Positions 17,413 through 26,813 of a stretch of DNA of 64,000 nt are shown here, one piece after another. The translations under genes were made by a program, and so were the position numbers. Source of the stretch: Iodobacter arcticus (GTDB taxonomy: Bacteria; Pseudomonadota; Gammaproteobacteria; Burkholderiales; Chitinibacteraceae); the NCBI RefSeq assembly GCF_042664895.1, contig NZ_JBHTBQ010000044.1, positions 434,001 to 498,000 of the forward strand, read 5' to 3'. Under the pieces are notes generated by a model. It had not been told where the DNA came from. It ran no database searches and was given only the letters and a program-made list of their open reading frames with translations. The first letter of the stretch is position 1. Every line of letters begins with the position of its first letter.

Positions 17413-18099
17413 TTAGTTTTCCTTAAAGTATCTAAACGTAAAGCTGAGGGACTCGCCCGGCTCAACCGGCCCCGGAACGATAGACATGCCGATTGAATCT
17501 TGCTGGTCGTATTCATTCCTATGAAATGGGGAATAACTGATTTGGGGTGAGTGAAATGCGCTGCTATTGCTGTACAGCACCGAATCACACTGCATATGTA
17601 AAATATGCGGCTCAAATAAGGGCCAATTATTCCAAGCATCTGGCCCCGAGTTCCAATCAGGGTTAATGCCGCGCTCATACATAGGGCTTTGTGGAATGGG
17701 GCTGTGATTGATATACGTTACCGTGCAGCGTATGGCTCGCTCTATGGCCTCATAACGATGAATCAGCTGATAACCCCTTCTTTTGTTAATAACCTCTCCC
17801 CAAGTCCCGTCACCTTGTTTCGCACAATTGATGCCGCGCCAGAGATTTGCTGGCGGTGTGTCCCATGATGAATCGAGCTGGCTTAAGCTAAAGGCATCAC
17901 GAGCACTCTCTAAACGCGAGAGGTAGCTATAATCAGCCAGCTGCATGCCCACTGCAAAAGCATGACTATCGCCCAGACCGCCGAAGCTGCTATTCACAAC
18001 GGCCATGGAGTGGGGGCCATGAATTTGAAACGAGGCAATCTGCTTGCAGCCAAAGTTAAAGCCGCTGATATGGCTAAATGGATCAAGGTAGGTGCTCAT
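17413..18099 (-). CDS. Phage tail-module hypothetical protein
   Basis: 228 residues. Aromatic-rich (NPDWNSGPDAWNNWPLFEPH; YSPFHRNEYDQQDS), ends GESLSFTFRYFKEN. ATG overlaps the preceding stop (ATGA at 18096-18099). No family recognised; could be a receptor-facing tail component. Confidence 0.62.
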   Translation of the reverse strand: MSTYLDPFSHISGFNFGCKQIASFQIHGPHSMAVVNSSFGGLGDSHAFAVGMQLADYSYLSRLESARDAFSLSQLDSSWDTPPANLWRGINCAKQGDGTWGEVINKRRGYQLIHRYEAIERAIRCTVTYINHSPIPQSPMYERGINPDWNSGPDAWNNWPLFEPHILHMQCDSVLYSNSSAFHSPQISYSPFHRNEYDQQDSIGMSIVPGPVEPGESLSFTFRYFKEN

Positions 18100-19142
18100 A
18101 GCTTGCCTGCCAATTTCAGCGTCCAGATCTTGCCTTGCCCGTCTTGTAACGTGATTTCTCGGGCACGTTCGACTTCGATATAGTTGTCCGGATCGAGGGA
18201 AGAACTGATTTTTTCGGTGCTGCTGATGCGGCCTGTTTCTGCCAACGCTCTGCTGCCCTCTGGGTTTTCCACTTCTTTGCGCAGCGCATCTGCGGTATTG
18301 GCCAGCAAAAATCCCGAGGGCCAGACACTGCGCACGACGCTAATTTGCGCAGCACTATTGGCCGACATAGCAAAGACCAGCAGGGGTGGCATACCGACAG
18401 AATTGACATCGCCCCCTAACCAAGCCCAGCGTAATTTGTCTAATAGATCGCCACTGGGCAGGCCGTAATGACAGCGCAGCAATTGGTAATGGCTGTTGTA
18501 GCGGACCACCAAAGCGCCTGCCACCTCTTCTGTCGCCTCAAAACTTGTTAGCTGATCGGCATTGGGCTGTGGCGCTGGCACAGTGGTCCCCGCACGATTA
18601 ATAAAAATAGAGCTGTATAAAATCTCGACCGCCGAGACAAAAGGGCGTTTTAGCTGCGCTTGGCGCTGAAAGTTAAACGTCAATACTTCAAACTCGCTGG
18701 ACTCCCGTGCGCCCAAGCTTTCAATCGGCGGCTTATTACTGGCGGCCTTGCCGGGAATTCTGACTACATAGGGCGGCACCGCCACGGAGAACAAGCTATA
18801 TGGAATGCCTGCCATCGGCACGAGCAGATCCGGTACGGCAGGAATAAACGGTGCAGGTTCTGACATATACAGCTTAAATTGGCTGCTGGGCCGACAATAC
18901 AAACGCAGGTGTGCTTGGCCGATGGCCGTAACGGCAAGGAGGGCAGTCCAAGGTTCTGGTCTGCCTTTGACCGAGCCAAAACTGACCCATTTTGCCTGCT
19001 CAAACAGCGAGGGCGGCTGGGTGTAATTGACTTGCACGGGGCTATTGAGCGTGCCATCGCGCTCGTCGATTTCTAATTGCAGCGTGTCTAAGCCATCGAC
19101 GGCTTCAAAGGTGAGCGAAACTTGGCTGGCCATCGTGCTCAT
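18096..19142 (-). CDS. Phage tail protein
   Basis: 348 residues (a second start MASQV lies 3 codons in). Beta-rich N-terminus (VSLTFEAVDGLDTLQLEID), several Pro-rich links, C-terminus with EVERAREITLQDGQGKIWTLKL. Coupled by ATGA to the 332-residue gene upstream. Conserved order with that gene suggests a baseplate/tail-tip partner. No named family. Confidence 0.65.
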   Translation of the reverse strand: MSTMASQVSLTFEAVDGLDTLQLEIDERDGTLNSPVQVNYTQPPSLFEQAKWVSFGSVKGRPEPWTALLAVTAIGQAHLRLYCRPSSQFKLYMSEPAPFIPAVPDLLVPMAGIPYSLFSVAVPPYVVRIPGKAASNKPPIESLGARESSEFEVLTFNFQRQAQLKRPFVSAVEILYSSIFINRAGTTVPAPQPNADQLTSFEATEEVAGALVVRYNSHYQLLRCHYGLPSGDLLDKLRWAWLGGDVNSVGMPPLLVFAMSANSAAQISVVRSVWPSGFLLANTADALRKEVENPEGSRALAETGRISSTEKISSSLDPDNYIEVERAREITLQDGQGKIWTLKLAGKL

Positions 19143-20137
19143 GCGGATTCACAATCCACGCCAATAATCACCTGATTCCCAGAGTAAGACGCTGCACCTG
19201 CAGGCACGACTCGCTTGTACCAAAGCGCAATGGCCGCTGGTTGCGTTGTAAAACTCAGCGTATTGCCGCTGACAAAAGTGCCGCCAAAAGCATGAAAATC
19301 CAGCGTAAAAAAGGGGCGGGCGAAGTCGCTATTGAGCGGCGTAAAGTTCACGCTGATCGAACCGCCACCGATGCTGCCCAAGGTGTCCCCGGTCACATTA
19401 AACGAGCTGGCCGAGGTAAAAGTCAGCAGCCAGTTTTGGGTAATGCCGCCGATATGATCGACGATGATGGGATACAGAGCACTATTAAAAGTGCCTGCCA
19501 CCGAAGTTAACACCGGCATGGTCGAACTCGCCTTTAGATCGCCGGGCTGATAACAGCTGGCCACTTTTGTACTCGTCGCCGGAAAAGAATTCGCCAGCGC
19601 TGAGGTGAGTGTGAGTTGCGCTAAATCACCGGTATAACTGGGCGCGGCTGCCAGCGTGGCAAACTCCTCAAAGCCAGCAACATCATCCACCGTCGCCTTA
19701 TTAGAGATGCGGATTAAATCCCCGCTTCTAAATAGATTAAAGCTCGCACCTTCGGTGTTGACCTCCAGCACGCTGCTCCCCGCATTGATGGCCGTTTGCA
19801 AACGAGCCGCGCCATAGAGCCGTTCACTACCCGTCAGGGTGGCTTGGGTATCGGTCAAACTTCCCGGAAAAATCGCCACCATATCCTGCGCTGCCGTATT
19901 GGTTTCAACAAACAGCTTAGGGGCAATGGCGAGCAAATTATCAGGGTTGGCAAACTTGATAAATACCTTGCGATAGCGCGTCGACCCCGTCGTGCGCTCC
20001 GCCTGCGGTACATCTGGAAAAATATTATTTTTAACGCCATCGGGAATTTCATTCTTACTCAGGCGGCCGCCATTGCTGCTGTCATCGCTGACGGTAAGCG
20101 ATTTCATCCATTTGATTTCTGAGGACAGAATAGGCAT
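19139..20137 (-). CDS. Phage tail structural protein
   Basis: 332 residues. Start PILSSEIKWMKSLTVSDDSS and GVKNNIFPDVPQAERTTGST is a pattern I recall from a conserved tail protein of betaproteobacterial prophages. Later LWYKRVVPAGAASYSGNQVI. Beta-rich throughout. First gene of the tail-tip run; lies next to the inserted mqsRA pair. Family name unknown. Confidence 0.68.
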   Translation of the reverse strand: MPILSSEIKWMKSLTVSDDSSNGGRLSKNEIPDGVKNNIFPDVPQAERTTGSTRYRKVFIKFANPDNLLAIAPKLFVETNTAAQDMVAIFPGSLTDTQATLTGSERLYGAARLQTAINAGSSVLEVNTEGASFNLFRSGDLIRISNKATVDDVAGFEEFATLAAAPSYTGDLAQLTLTSALANSFPATSTKVASCYQPGDLKASSTMPVLTSVAGTFNSALYPIIVDHIGGITQNWLLTFTSASSFNVTGDTLGSIGGGSISVNFTPLNSDFARPFFTLDFHAFGGTFVSGNTLSFTTQPAAIALWYKRVVPAGAASYSGNQVIIGVDCESA

Positions 20138-20186
20138 GTTGTGGCTCCGAAAAGAGAGATGGCTTGTTTCAGCTGTTGCTAAAATA

Positions 20187-20199
20187 AACCAAGTAGGTT
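20187..20199. promoter_or_regulatory. MqsA operator upstream of mqsR
   Basis: AACC-AAGTA-GGTT, 12 nt before the mqsR ATG. The E. coli MqsA operator is AACC-N5-GGTT, so spacing and half-sites match. Expected to give autorepression. Confidence 0.8.
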
Positions 20200-20210
20200 A
20201 ATGTTTCTCT

Positions 20211-20507
20211 ATGGAAAAACGAACACCACACTGCAAGCTGCCTATCGTAAAGACGCTGATTGTCGATGGTCGTTACAGGATGACGCAGTCTGCAAAAATA
20301 GGCGCTGCCGCCATGGGCTTGGATGTGGCAGAAATGCTGGCCATTATTGTTGCCCTTGAAGCGACTGATTTTTATAAGAGCATGACGACTCACGCCGACC
20401 ATACGATTTGGCAGGATGTTTACCGCCCCAGTACGCCCGTTGGCGATGTTTACCTCAAGCTCACCGTCGTTGATGATCTGCTTGTTGTTTCTTTTAAGGA
20501 GTTATGA
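20211..20507 (+). CDS. mqsR: MqsR-type mRNA interferase toxin
   Basis: 98 residues, the same length as E. coli MqsR. Start MEKRTPHCKLPIVKTLI and end TDFYKSMTTHADHTIWQDVY plus DLLVVSFKEL are family hallmarks. RelE-like fold; cuts mRNA (GCU in E. coli). It is on the strand opposite to the phage tail genes, between the tape-measure side and tail-tip genes, so it is a moron-type insertion. Toxin-first order with the antitoxin one base downstream, as in E. coli. Confidence 0.95.
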   Translation: MEKRTPHCKLPIVKTLIVDGRYRMTQSAKIGAAAMGLDVAEMLAIIVALEATDFYKSMTTHADHTIWQDVYRPSTPVGDVYLKLTVVDDLLVVSFKEL

Positions 20508-20508
20508 G

Positions 20509-20910
20509 ATGAAATGCCCTGTCTGCGGTGCAGCCGAGTTGGTGCATGACACCCGTGATCTACCCTATATCTATAAGGGTGAGGCGACGACCCTCCCTCA
20601 AGTGACCGGTGATTTTTGTTCGGCTTGTGATGAGTCCATTACAGGGCCAGAGGAAAGCCAGCGGGTCATGAGTTTGATGCGTGCGTTCAATCAGCAAGTG
20701 AATGCTGCAATTGTTGATCCGGAATTTATTATTAGCGTGCGTAAAAAACTAGCCCTTGATCAAAGAGAGGCGTCAGTTATTTTTGGAGGCGGGGTCAATG
20801 CGTTTTCACGCTATGAGACGGGTAAAACCAAGCCCTCTTTGGCACTGGTTAAGCTCCTAAAATTACTGGATCGCCACCCTGATTTACTAGGGGAAGTGCG
20901 TTTGGCCTAG
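20509..20910 (+). CDS. mqsA: MqsA-type antitoxin, zinc and HTH
   Basis: 133 residues from ATG 20509, one nt after the mqsR stop. N-terminal zinc part CPVCGA...CSACDE binds the toxin; C-terminal XRE-type HTH (VRKKLALDQREASVIFGGGVNAFSRYETGK) binds the operator. Acts as antitoxin and autorepressor. Ends 4 nt from the convergent tail gene. Confidence 0.95.
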   Translation: MKCPVCGAAELVHDTRDLPYIYKGEATTLPQVTGDFCSACDESITGPEESQRVMSLMRAFNQQVNAAIVDPEFIISVRKKLALDQREASVIFGGGVNAFSRYETGKTKPSLALVKLLKLLDRHPDLLGEVRLA

Positions 20911-20913
20911 TGC

Positions 20914-21276
20914 TTAAACCGTCACCAACCGAATTTCGCCAAAATAGCGATTGGCCGATGGCCAAACAGGGCTAAAGCGCAGTGCCGGTGGTTCGGTATG
21001 GTTGAAGCGCACGGTAAAAGATTGCCCCTCCCATTGCAGTGTCAGTAGGGCATCGGCGCTCTGGCTCATGGCGAGCAGTGTGTCAGTCTGAGTTTGAGTA
21101 AACCAAGCCACGCCTTCTCTTGCGATCAGGCTGAGGTTGCGGTTATGCAGGGTGTGGCTATACACCACCAGCTCTCCGCCTAAAGTCAGCTTATGGTTTT
21201 GGGCCACGCCAAAGCTCTCGCTGAATGCTGGGCATTCAAGCTGGCTGGGTAAAATCACTTCTCCTAGCTGCTTCAT
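20914..21276 (-). CDS. Phage minor tail protein after tape measure
   Basis: 120 residues. MKQLGEVILPSQLECPAFSES and LTLQWEGQSFTVRFNHTEPPAL. In the position of lambda gpM. Start overlaps the tape-measure stop (ATGA). No family recognised. Confidence 0.65.
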   Translation of the reverse strand: MKQLGEVILPSQLECPAFSESFGVAQNHKLTLGGELVVYSHTLHNRNLSLIAREGVAWFTQTQTDTLLAMSQSADALLTLQWEGQSFTVRFNHTEPPALRFSPVWPSANRYFGEIRLVTV

Positions 21277-24200
21277 GACACCCGACCTCGATCCATAAAT
21301 CTTAAAGTCTCGACTAGTTGGCGGGCTTGTTGGCGCTCGGATTGCATCACAAAGGTTTTACCGCCGAGGTTTAAATTCACGGTGATGCTGTCGTTTGCAG
21401 AAGCTGGCGCACTCGCCAAAGCCGCTGTCAGGCCGCCACCCACCAAGCCGCCAAGGGCGAACCGGGGCAGTTTGCCTCTATCAAAATTCATTTGATTCAA
21501 ACGCCAGATCAGGCCACTGCCATATTTGCGGACCGCTTCTTTACGTAGCACAAACTCACCGGCCTCGAGCAGGGCAGGGATGCGATCGCCTCCACCGTAA
21601 CCTGCCAGTGCTCCGCCTCCTTGCAAGCCTGCTGGGCTACTGGCTTGATTGGCATTGCGCTGTGCCAGAGTCACCGTGACGGTTTTATCTTTTAATCCAT
21701 TGATTTCGGCCTGAAGCTGGGCAATGGCTTTCATGGCATCGTCGATTTCAGCTTTGATGGTGATATGTTTGTCCTCGGCGGTCAGGGCCGTTAATTGCGT
21801 CGTTAAATCATTGATCAGTCCCAGCACGCGTTGATAAGCCGCGTATTCATTGGCGGCTTTATAACGGGCTATTTGTGCCGCTACATTATTGGCGGCGATT
21901 TCTGCTTTGATGCCTTGCTCGATCAGCTCACCACTTTTGGCGACCAGCTCGTAGGCCTGCTTATTGTCTTTTAGCCGTTCTCCAAGGGAAGCTGCGCCTT
22001 CGGCTTCTTTTTGCGCGAGCTGGGCGAGTTTTTCAGCTTCTTTGTTGCGACCTTGATTGGCGGCAGTCTGTGCCCGTGCATTCAGATCAGCCGCTTTATT
22101 TTGCTTGTCCTTGGCTTGCGCCAAAATATCGCCCTGCTGCTGTTCCTCGCTCATGCCCCGGCGTTTGATTTCTCGCAGCCGGTCTTCGTTGGCACTTTTA
22201 GCATCGGCCAGCTTGCTGTGTAATTCTTTGACCCGCTCGATATATTGCCGCTCTTCATTCAGCGCCGCTTCTAGTCTTGTTTTACGTTGCTGGGCGACCT
22301 GTTCCATGGCGCTGATTTGGCTGCGCAGCGTTTCCTCGGCCAGCTTTTTTTCTTCTGCGGCGACGGCTTGATCAAGGTTTTTAAGCAGTTGGGATAAGCG
22401 CTGCCGCTCATTGGCTAGCTTCTGAATCAGGGCGATTGCGCCATTTACATACTCTTGGGCGGCAGCCAGATTTTGTTGATAGCTGCTGCGGTCGGCCAGC
22501 GCAGCCTGCTTTGCTTGTTGCACTTGATCGACCGCACCTGCCGGTGCGCCTGCGTCCGCGAGCTTGGTTTTAAGGGCATTAAACTCTTTGTAGATTTGCA
22601 GTGATTGTGCGATCTCGGCCCGCTCATCACGCAGTGCCGCGCTTTCTTTAAGAACCATTTCGGCGATCTTGCCACCGGCCCAATAGCTGGCAGCAAGCAG
22701 AGCCGTCAGTGCAATCACTTGCGGGGCGACGGCAGCCATGCTGGCGGCGAAGGTCGCCATACCCGTGCCCGCAGCCGTACTGGCTCCGCCTAGCGCAGTT
22801 AAGGATGCAGACATGGACGTGATGGCGATCACCACCCCCGCGTAAATGGCACGTAAAGCAGTAAATCCCGCCAGCACCGACAGCGCGACGGCAGCCGCAG
22901 CAGATAGCAGTGGGTAGTTTTCAATTAAGGTGGCGATGGATTGCACCATAGAGGCCACGCCCTTGGCGGCCAGCACGACAGCAGGTAAAAACACCGTGCC
23001 TAGCGCAATGGCCGCTTCGGTGATGGCATTTTTAGCTAGTTGCAATTGGGCTTCAGTGGTTTTAATGCGTTCGGCAAACTCACGATTCATCGAGCCCGCG
23101 CTGGCGGTTTTATCTTCACTGATGGTCAGTGCTTTTTGATAGAGCTCGAGCCCGCCCACCAAGGTGGCCAGATCGTCGGAGTATTCCGCACCAAACAGCT
23201 GCGCCAGCGTTTCAGCCGCCGTTTGCTTATCTAATAGCGCGATGGTGGCGAGAAATTTTTGCAAGGCCACCTGCGGATTGGCGGCAATATCGGTGGCTAA
23301 TTGCCGACTCGATAAGCCAATATTCGCCAGTGCATCTTGAAACTCTTTGCTCTGTGTTTTACCCGTTTGTAATTTGAGCAGCAGCGCATTAATGCCGGTC
23401 GCGGCGATTTCAGGGGTCTTGCCTAGGCTGAGCATGGTGGTGGCTAAGGCGGCGACTTGCTCGGCAGTGAGTCCAAATTGTCTCGCCATGCCGCCGGTGC
23501 GCGTTAAGACGGCGATAATATCTTTTTCTGTGGCATTGGTTTTATTGCCCAGCTGATTGAGTGTATCGCCGAGCTTGACCACTTGTGGAATCGACAGCGC
23601 GAACTGATTCATCAGCTCACCCACGGCCTTGCCTGCTTCTTCCGGCAGCATTTTAAAGGCCGAAGCCATTTTGGCGGTCACGGTGACAAAGCCTTTGATA
23701 TCTTCGCTGGCCGTCCCCATTTGCCCACCGGCCTCGGCGATTCTGGCCAAGCCTTCGGCGGTGATTGGCATCTCACGCGATAGATCTTTAAGCTCACGGC
23801 TCAGCTGGATAAAGCCTTTTGGGCTATCAAAATCGACGACCTTTTTAACATCGCTCATCGCTGATTCAAACAAGATCGCTTGATGTATCGTCAGCCCAAT
23901 CCCCGCTGCCGCTGCAATCAGGCCCGCAGCGCCTTCCTTGATCTGATCCAGTACCGTCGGCACGCCAGAGAGTTCGCCCTTTAATTCACCAACTTGCTGG
24001 GTCAAGGCCAGACCGGCACGCGCTAACTCCGAGGTAGAAGCCAGCCCCGTTTCTTTAAGTGCGTTATAAGCTGCTTTGGCTTGATTGATCTCGGCGTTAA
24101 TCTCATCATTGCCCCGAATACCCAGTATGTCACGCGCCGAATCGGCGGTTTTAAGTCGAGATAAAACCGCCGTAGTGGCGCTGATCCCTGCTCGTAACTT

Positions 24201-24593
24201 AGCTTGACTTGTATTGGTATTACCGGCGGCTACGCCCGCTGTTTGCAACTCACGCCGTAATACTTCGAGCGCCAATTGCTGCTCTTTAAACGCCTGCTTG
24301 CTACCCTGAGCTTCCTTTTTTGCGGCAGCAAACTGTGAGGTCAATGCTTTAGAGGGCGCATCGACATTATTAATTTCACGCGCCAATCGAGCGACATCAG
24401 CCTGCGCCGCCTGCCATGCTTTACGCGCCTCATCGGTTTGCCGCTTCATGGGGCCGAAAGAATCAAGCTTGCCTGAGGTGGTCTGCATTTCCTGCAACGA
24501 TGCCCGGTACTGCTCCGACAGACGTGACATGCCCTTTTGCACGGCAGAACCGTCAAAGCCAATCTTGATCGCGAGGGAAACATCGTTGCTCAT
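21273..24593 (-). CDS. Tail tape measure protein (lambda gpH-like)
   Basis: 1106 residues. N-terminal coiled coils (to ~210), then the TP901-type core (QAILFESAMSDVKKVVDFDSP; GLARIAEAGGQMG; KLQTGKTQSKEFQDALANIGLS), membrane-like hydrophobic helices at ~560-680, long coiled coil ~740-980, and a Gly-rich end GYGGGDRIPALLEAGEFVLRKEAV. Sets tail length and takes part in DNA injection. ATG at 24593 overlaps the -1-frame stop of the upstream chaperone (ATGA). Confidence 0.94.
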   Translation of the reverse strand: MSNDVSLAIKIGFDGSAVQKGMSRLSEQYRASLQEMQTTSGKLDSFGPMKRQTDEARKAWQAAQADVARLAREINNVDAPSKALTSQFAAAKKEAQGSKQAFKEQQLALEVLRRELQTAGVAAGNTNTSQAKLRAGISATTAVLSRLKTADSARDILGIRGNDEINAEINQAKAAYNALKETGLASTSELARAGLALTQQVGELKGELSGVPTVLDQIKEGAAGLIAAAAGIGLTIHQAILFESAMSDVKKVVDFDSPKGFIQLSRELKDLSREMPITAEGLARIAEAGGQMGTASEDIKGFVTVTAKMASAFKMLPEEAGKAVGELMNQFALSIPQVVKLGDTLNQLGNKTNATEKDIIAVLTRTGGMARQFGLTAEQVAALATTMLSLGKTPEIAATGINALLLKLQTGKTQSKEFQDALANIGLSSRQLATDIAANPQVALQKFLATIALLDKQTAAETLAQLFGAEYSDDLATLVGGLELYQKALTISEDKTASAGSMNREFAERIKTTEAQLQLAKNAITEAAIALGTVFLPAVVLAAKGVASMVQSIATLIENYPLLSAAAAVALSVLAGFTALRAIYAGVVIAITSMSASLTALGGASTAAGTGMATFAASMAAVAPQVIALTALLAASYWAGGKIAEMVLKESAALRDERAEIAQSLQIYKEFNALKTKLADAGAPAGAVDQVQQAKQAALADRSSYQQNLAAAQEYVNGAIALIQKLANERQRLSQLLKNLDQAVAAEEKKLAEETLRSQISAMEQVAQQRKTRLEAALNEERQYIERVKELHSKLADAKSANEDRLREIKRRGMSEEQQQGDILAQAKDKQNKAADLNARAQTAANQGRNKEAEKLAQLAQKEAEGAASLGERLKDNKQAYELVAKSGELIEQGIKAEIAANNVAAQIARYKAANEYAAYQRVLGLINDLTTQLTALTAEDKHITIKAEIDDAMKAIAQLQAEINGLKDKTVTVTLAQRNANQASSPAGLQGGGALAGYGGGDRIPALLEAGEFVLRKEAVRKYGSGLIWRLNQMNFDRGKLPRFALGGLVGGGLTAALASAPASANDSITVNLNLGGKTFVMQSERQQARQLVETLRFMDRGRVS

Positions 24594-25017
24594 TGGTTCT
24601 GCCCTAATTCATCCAGCGCAGCAATAAACACCGTATAGGGATAGCTCCATACTTGGCTATGACCTAATCGAGCCAAGGTGCAGGCAGCGTGGAGCAAGGT
24701 TTTTAGGCTGCGGCGGGCAGGACACGCGCCGCCTGAATCAGCTTGTTCCGCAGCGTAAAAAAATCCGCGTTCACTCCCTTGGCGGCATCAATTACTTGGC
24801 GTAGCTCGGAGGGCGTCATGGTTTCAACTTGAGCCATCGTCAGGCTGGATAAGCGGGGTATGTCGGCCAGCGAAATGTCATTAAATAAAGCTTCGGCGAC
24901 TAAATCGGGTTCGGCGCTGTTGATCAGCTCTTGCAGCCACAGCCGAATATCCGCCACGGTCAGCTCGCGCACTTCAAACGAGATGTCGCCGACCGTGAGC
25001 GTTTTAACGGCCCGCAT
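24590..25017 (-). CDS. Tail assembly chaperones G and G-T, -1 ribosomal frameshift
   Basis: The zero-frame product is 104 residues (25017-24703: KTLTVGDISFEVRELTVAD...). Near its end lies a T7 run (A7 on + at 24757-24763) in frame as T TTT TTT between GAT and ACG, the canonical U_UUU_UUU slippery heptamer. Slipping by -1 opens a frame past the TAA that reads ...LLHAACTLARLGHSQVW then YPYTVFIAALDELGQNQ and stops at 24590, overlapping the tape-measure start. The fusion is 142 residues. Lambda and most long-tailed phages make G and GT this way to chaperone the tape measure. Confidence 0.9.
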
Positions 25018-25749
25018 TTAAATAAACCCATAGCGGAAATAGGACGAGGTGCCCATGGGGCGCGATTCGTCTTTTAATAGCTTGCCTTCGAGCTCTATTT
25101 TAGAAAAATCATCATCAATCAGATCCAGCGATTTTAAGGGTGAAAAACGCACCCGCCACAAATCCACAGCACAGGGCTTGGCTGAATCGGCTTCGTTCAG
25201 CCCATCGAACGCCAGTGTGTATTCTTCACCGGTCGCGGTAATGGCCTCGACCATATTTTGCAGGCCAAAGGCGTAGCTCACTTTGATGGTGGTGGCGTCG
25301 GCGATGCTGCTGCCATCGGGAATTAAAATCCCCGCACCGCTGACTTGATAATCGCTACCGGCCACATAGGTAATGGTTGCGCCGCTATTGCTGACGACGA
25401 CTGCGCTAGCGCCGATTTTATCCAGACGGATCAAGGCGCCTTTATAAGCAGTGTGGCTTTCAGCAGTGATGGTGCCGCTGGCGATACTGCTGGCATTGCC
25501 AAACAACGCGATGGCCAGATTGGCTGCATTGAGATTGTGCAGCGTCAATGAGACCTTTACCTCTTTGATGCGGGTGATGGCATCGGCAATCCCGCCACCG
25601 GGGTTTTCATAATCGGCGAGCTCTTTCGATTCATCGTCGATGGTGAGCGATAATTTGGAAGTGTTACCGATGCGCTGCAGATTATTTTGCTGAAAGCGAC
25701 CGAGGTAAACCTTGCCCTTACCTACGAAACTACGTTTTTGGAAGGCCAT
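25018..25749 (-). CDS. Major tail tube protein (lambda gpV-like)
   Basis: 243 residues from ATG 25749 (AAGGAG 7 nt upstream; ATG 25752 is adjacent). FQKRSFVGKGKVYLGRF start, LSLTIDDESKELADYENPGGG and KVSLTLHNLNAANLAIALFG are typical tail-tube text. Insert with Ala/Gly-rich beta segment in the middle. Located directly before G/GT as in lambda. Confidence 0.87.
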   Translation of the reverse strand: MAFQKRSFVGKGKVYLGRFQQNNLQRIGNTSKLSLTIDDESKELADYENPGGGIADAITRIKEVKVSLTLHNLNAANLAIALFGNASSIASGTITAESHTAYKGALIRLDKIGASAVVVSNSGATITYVAGSDYQVSGAGILIPDGSSIADATTIKVSYAFGLQNMVEAITATGEEYTLAFDGLNEADSAKPCAVDLWRVRFSPLKSLDLIDDDFSKIELEGKLLKDESRPMGTSSYFRYGFI

Positions 25750-25912
25750 CATCTTGCTCCTTGTCATTCAGGTTTTTTTTAAACTTCAGTAGATTGGCGA
25801 TGCCTTGGCTGATGAGCCAATTCGCCAGCGCATCGGGTAAATCCAGTGTGCTGCCTGCTGGATACAGCTGGCCTTCATGGATATGTGGCGATGTTAAGAT
25901 CACAGCGAGCAT
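25730..25912 (-). CDS. Small phage protein between U and V
   Basis: 60 residues: VILTSPHIHEGQLYPAGSTLDLPDALANWLISQGIA. A short protein with this H/G/L pattern recurs in tail modules. Ends inside the tail-tube start region; start lies 1 nt from the stop of the upstream gene. Confidence 0.68.
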   Translation of the reverse strand: MLAVILTSPHIHEGQLYPAGSTLDLPDALANWLISQGIANLLKFKKNLNDKEQDDGLPKT

Positions 25913-25913
25913 G

Positions 25914-26336
25914 TTAATTCCCTTGTGAAAGATCCTGCCTGTTGCACAAATAGCGGATCTGATAGCGCGTCACCAGATGCTCGGCGATCGAATCGGCGTC
26001 TTCAAAATCCCAATCACAATCCACTTCATGAATTAAAAAGGCCGGTTCTGGGAGATGGCTCAGCGCGAGCATGGCTTGATTGGCGCTGACTTGTAATTCA
26101 TCGGCCTGCTGATGGGCGAGATCTCCCCGCGTTAAAACATGCAAAACCACGCTTAATTGCCGCTCGGATAATTCACCCGCAATGCTTTCTACAGACTCGG
26201 CCTGTGGCTCCAAAATCAGCAGCGGCATGTTTTCTCGTCTGGCCGCTAAAATGGGGGCGCGATACACGGGCACCGTCAGTGCGGCATCTAGTCTGGCCTG
26301 AAGGGCATTGAGAATGCGCTCACGGATCGATGGCAT
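25914..26336 (-). CDS. Tail terminator (lambda gpU-like)
   Basis: 140 residues: RERILNALQARLDAALTVPVYR, LSVVLHVLTRGDLAHQQAD, LIHEVDCDWDFEDADSIAEH and a last strand TRYQIRYLC. Matches the alpha/beta pattern of gpU-type terminators that cap the tube. Overlaps the upstream small gene by 17 nt. Confidence 0.75.
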   Translation of the reverse strand: MPSIRERILNALQARLDAALTVPVYRAPILAARRENMPLLILEPQAESVESIAGELSERQLSVVLHVLTRGDLAHQQADELQVSANQAMLALSHLPEPAFLIHEVDCDWDFEDADSIAEHLVTRYQIRYLCNRQDLSQGN

Positions 26337-26520
26337 TTGAAATACCGCTTATGACTTGCTTCATATTCATATCTATCAATGAGCTAGCCATCATTCCCGA
26401 ATGCTTTAATCGGGAATTCAGTAGCGCTGCTGGATCTCCAACAAAAACACTCGGGGATGACGCTTTTATTGAATGCGCCATTTGGGGCCATATTTCGAGC
26501 CATACGCTTAAGGTTTGCAT
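26320..26520 (-). CDS. Small phage protein in gpZ position
   Basis: 66 residues: LSVWLEIWPQMAHSIKASSPSVFVGDPAALLNSRL. It overlaps its neighbours by 13 and 17 nt in the same direction, which supports it as a real coupled gene. Lambda has gpZ here, but that protein is about three times longer. Confidence 0.6.
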   Translation of the reverse strand: MQTLSVWLEIWPQMAHSIKASSPSVFVGDPAALLNSRLKHSGMMASSLIDMNMKQVISGISNAIDP

Positions 26521-26813
26521 AATCTGATTTCCAACTCGCTTCCATCCGCAATCGCCCGCACGGCTTGCACGCGATACTCAATACCGTCGATCTGCAGCTG
26601 ATCTGCCGCGCTAACTCCCGGCATGGCTGATAAGGGACAATGGATTTGATAGTCGGTATTGAGCTGGAAGTGGTTCAAAATCTCACTATCAGGTGCTCTA
26701 AAATCCACCCAAGCGCTGCCGCCTGAAGCTCCTGACGATGGAGTCCAAACCGCAACTTTAAGTAGGCCAGCACGTTGTGCCGCCTGATACAGCATTTCAA
26801 TCATGCCGCTCAT
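26508..26813 (-). CDS. Head-tail joining protein (lambda FII-like)
   Basis: 101 residues from ATG 26813, which overlaps the capsid stop (ATGA). LLKVAVWTPSSG, WVDFRAPDSEIL and a C-terminal QIDGIEYRVQAVRAIADGSELEIRL are typical of FII-type connectors. Lambda FII is 117 residues. Confidence 0.75.
   Translation of the reverse strand: MSGMIEMLYQAAQRAGLLKVAVWTPSSGASGGSAWVDFRAPDSEILNHFQLNTDYQIHCPLSAMPGVSAADQLQIDGIEYRVQAVRAIADGSELEIRLCKP

Noticed and set aside
26384..26581. 65-residue minus-strand frame overlapping the gpZ-position gene
   Set aside because: Shadow in another frame; the coupled 66-residue frame fits better.
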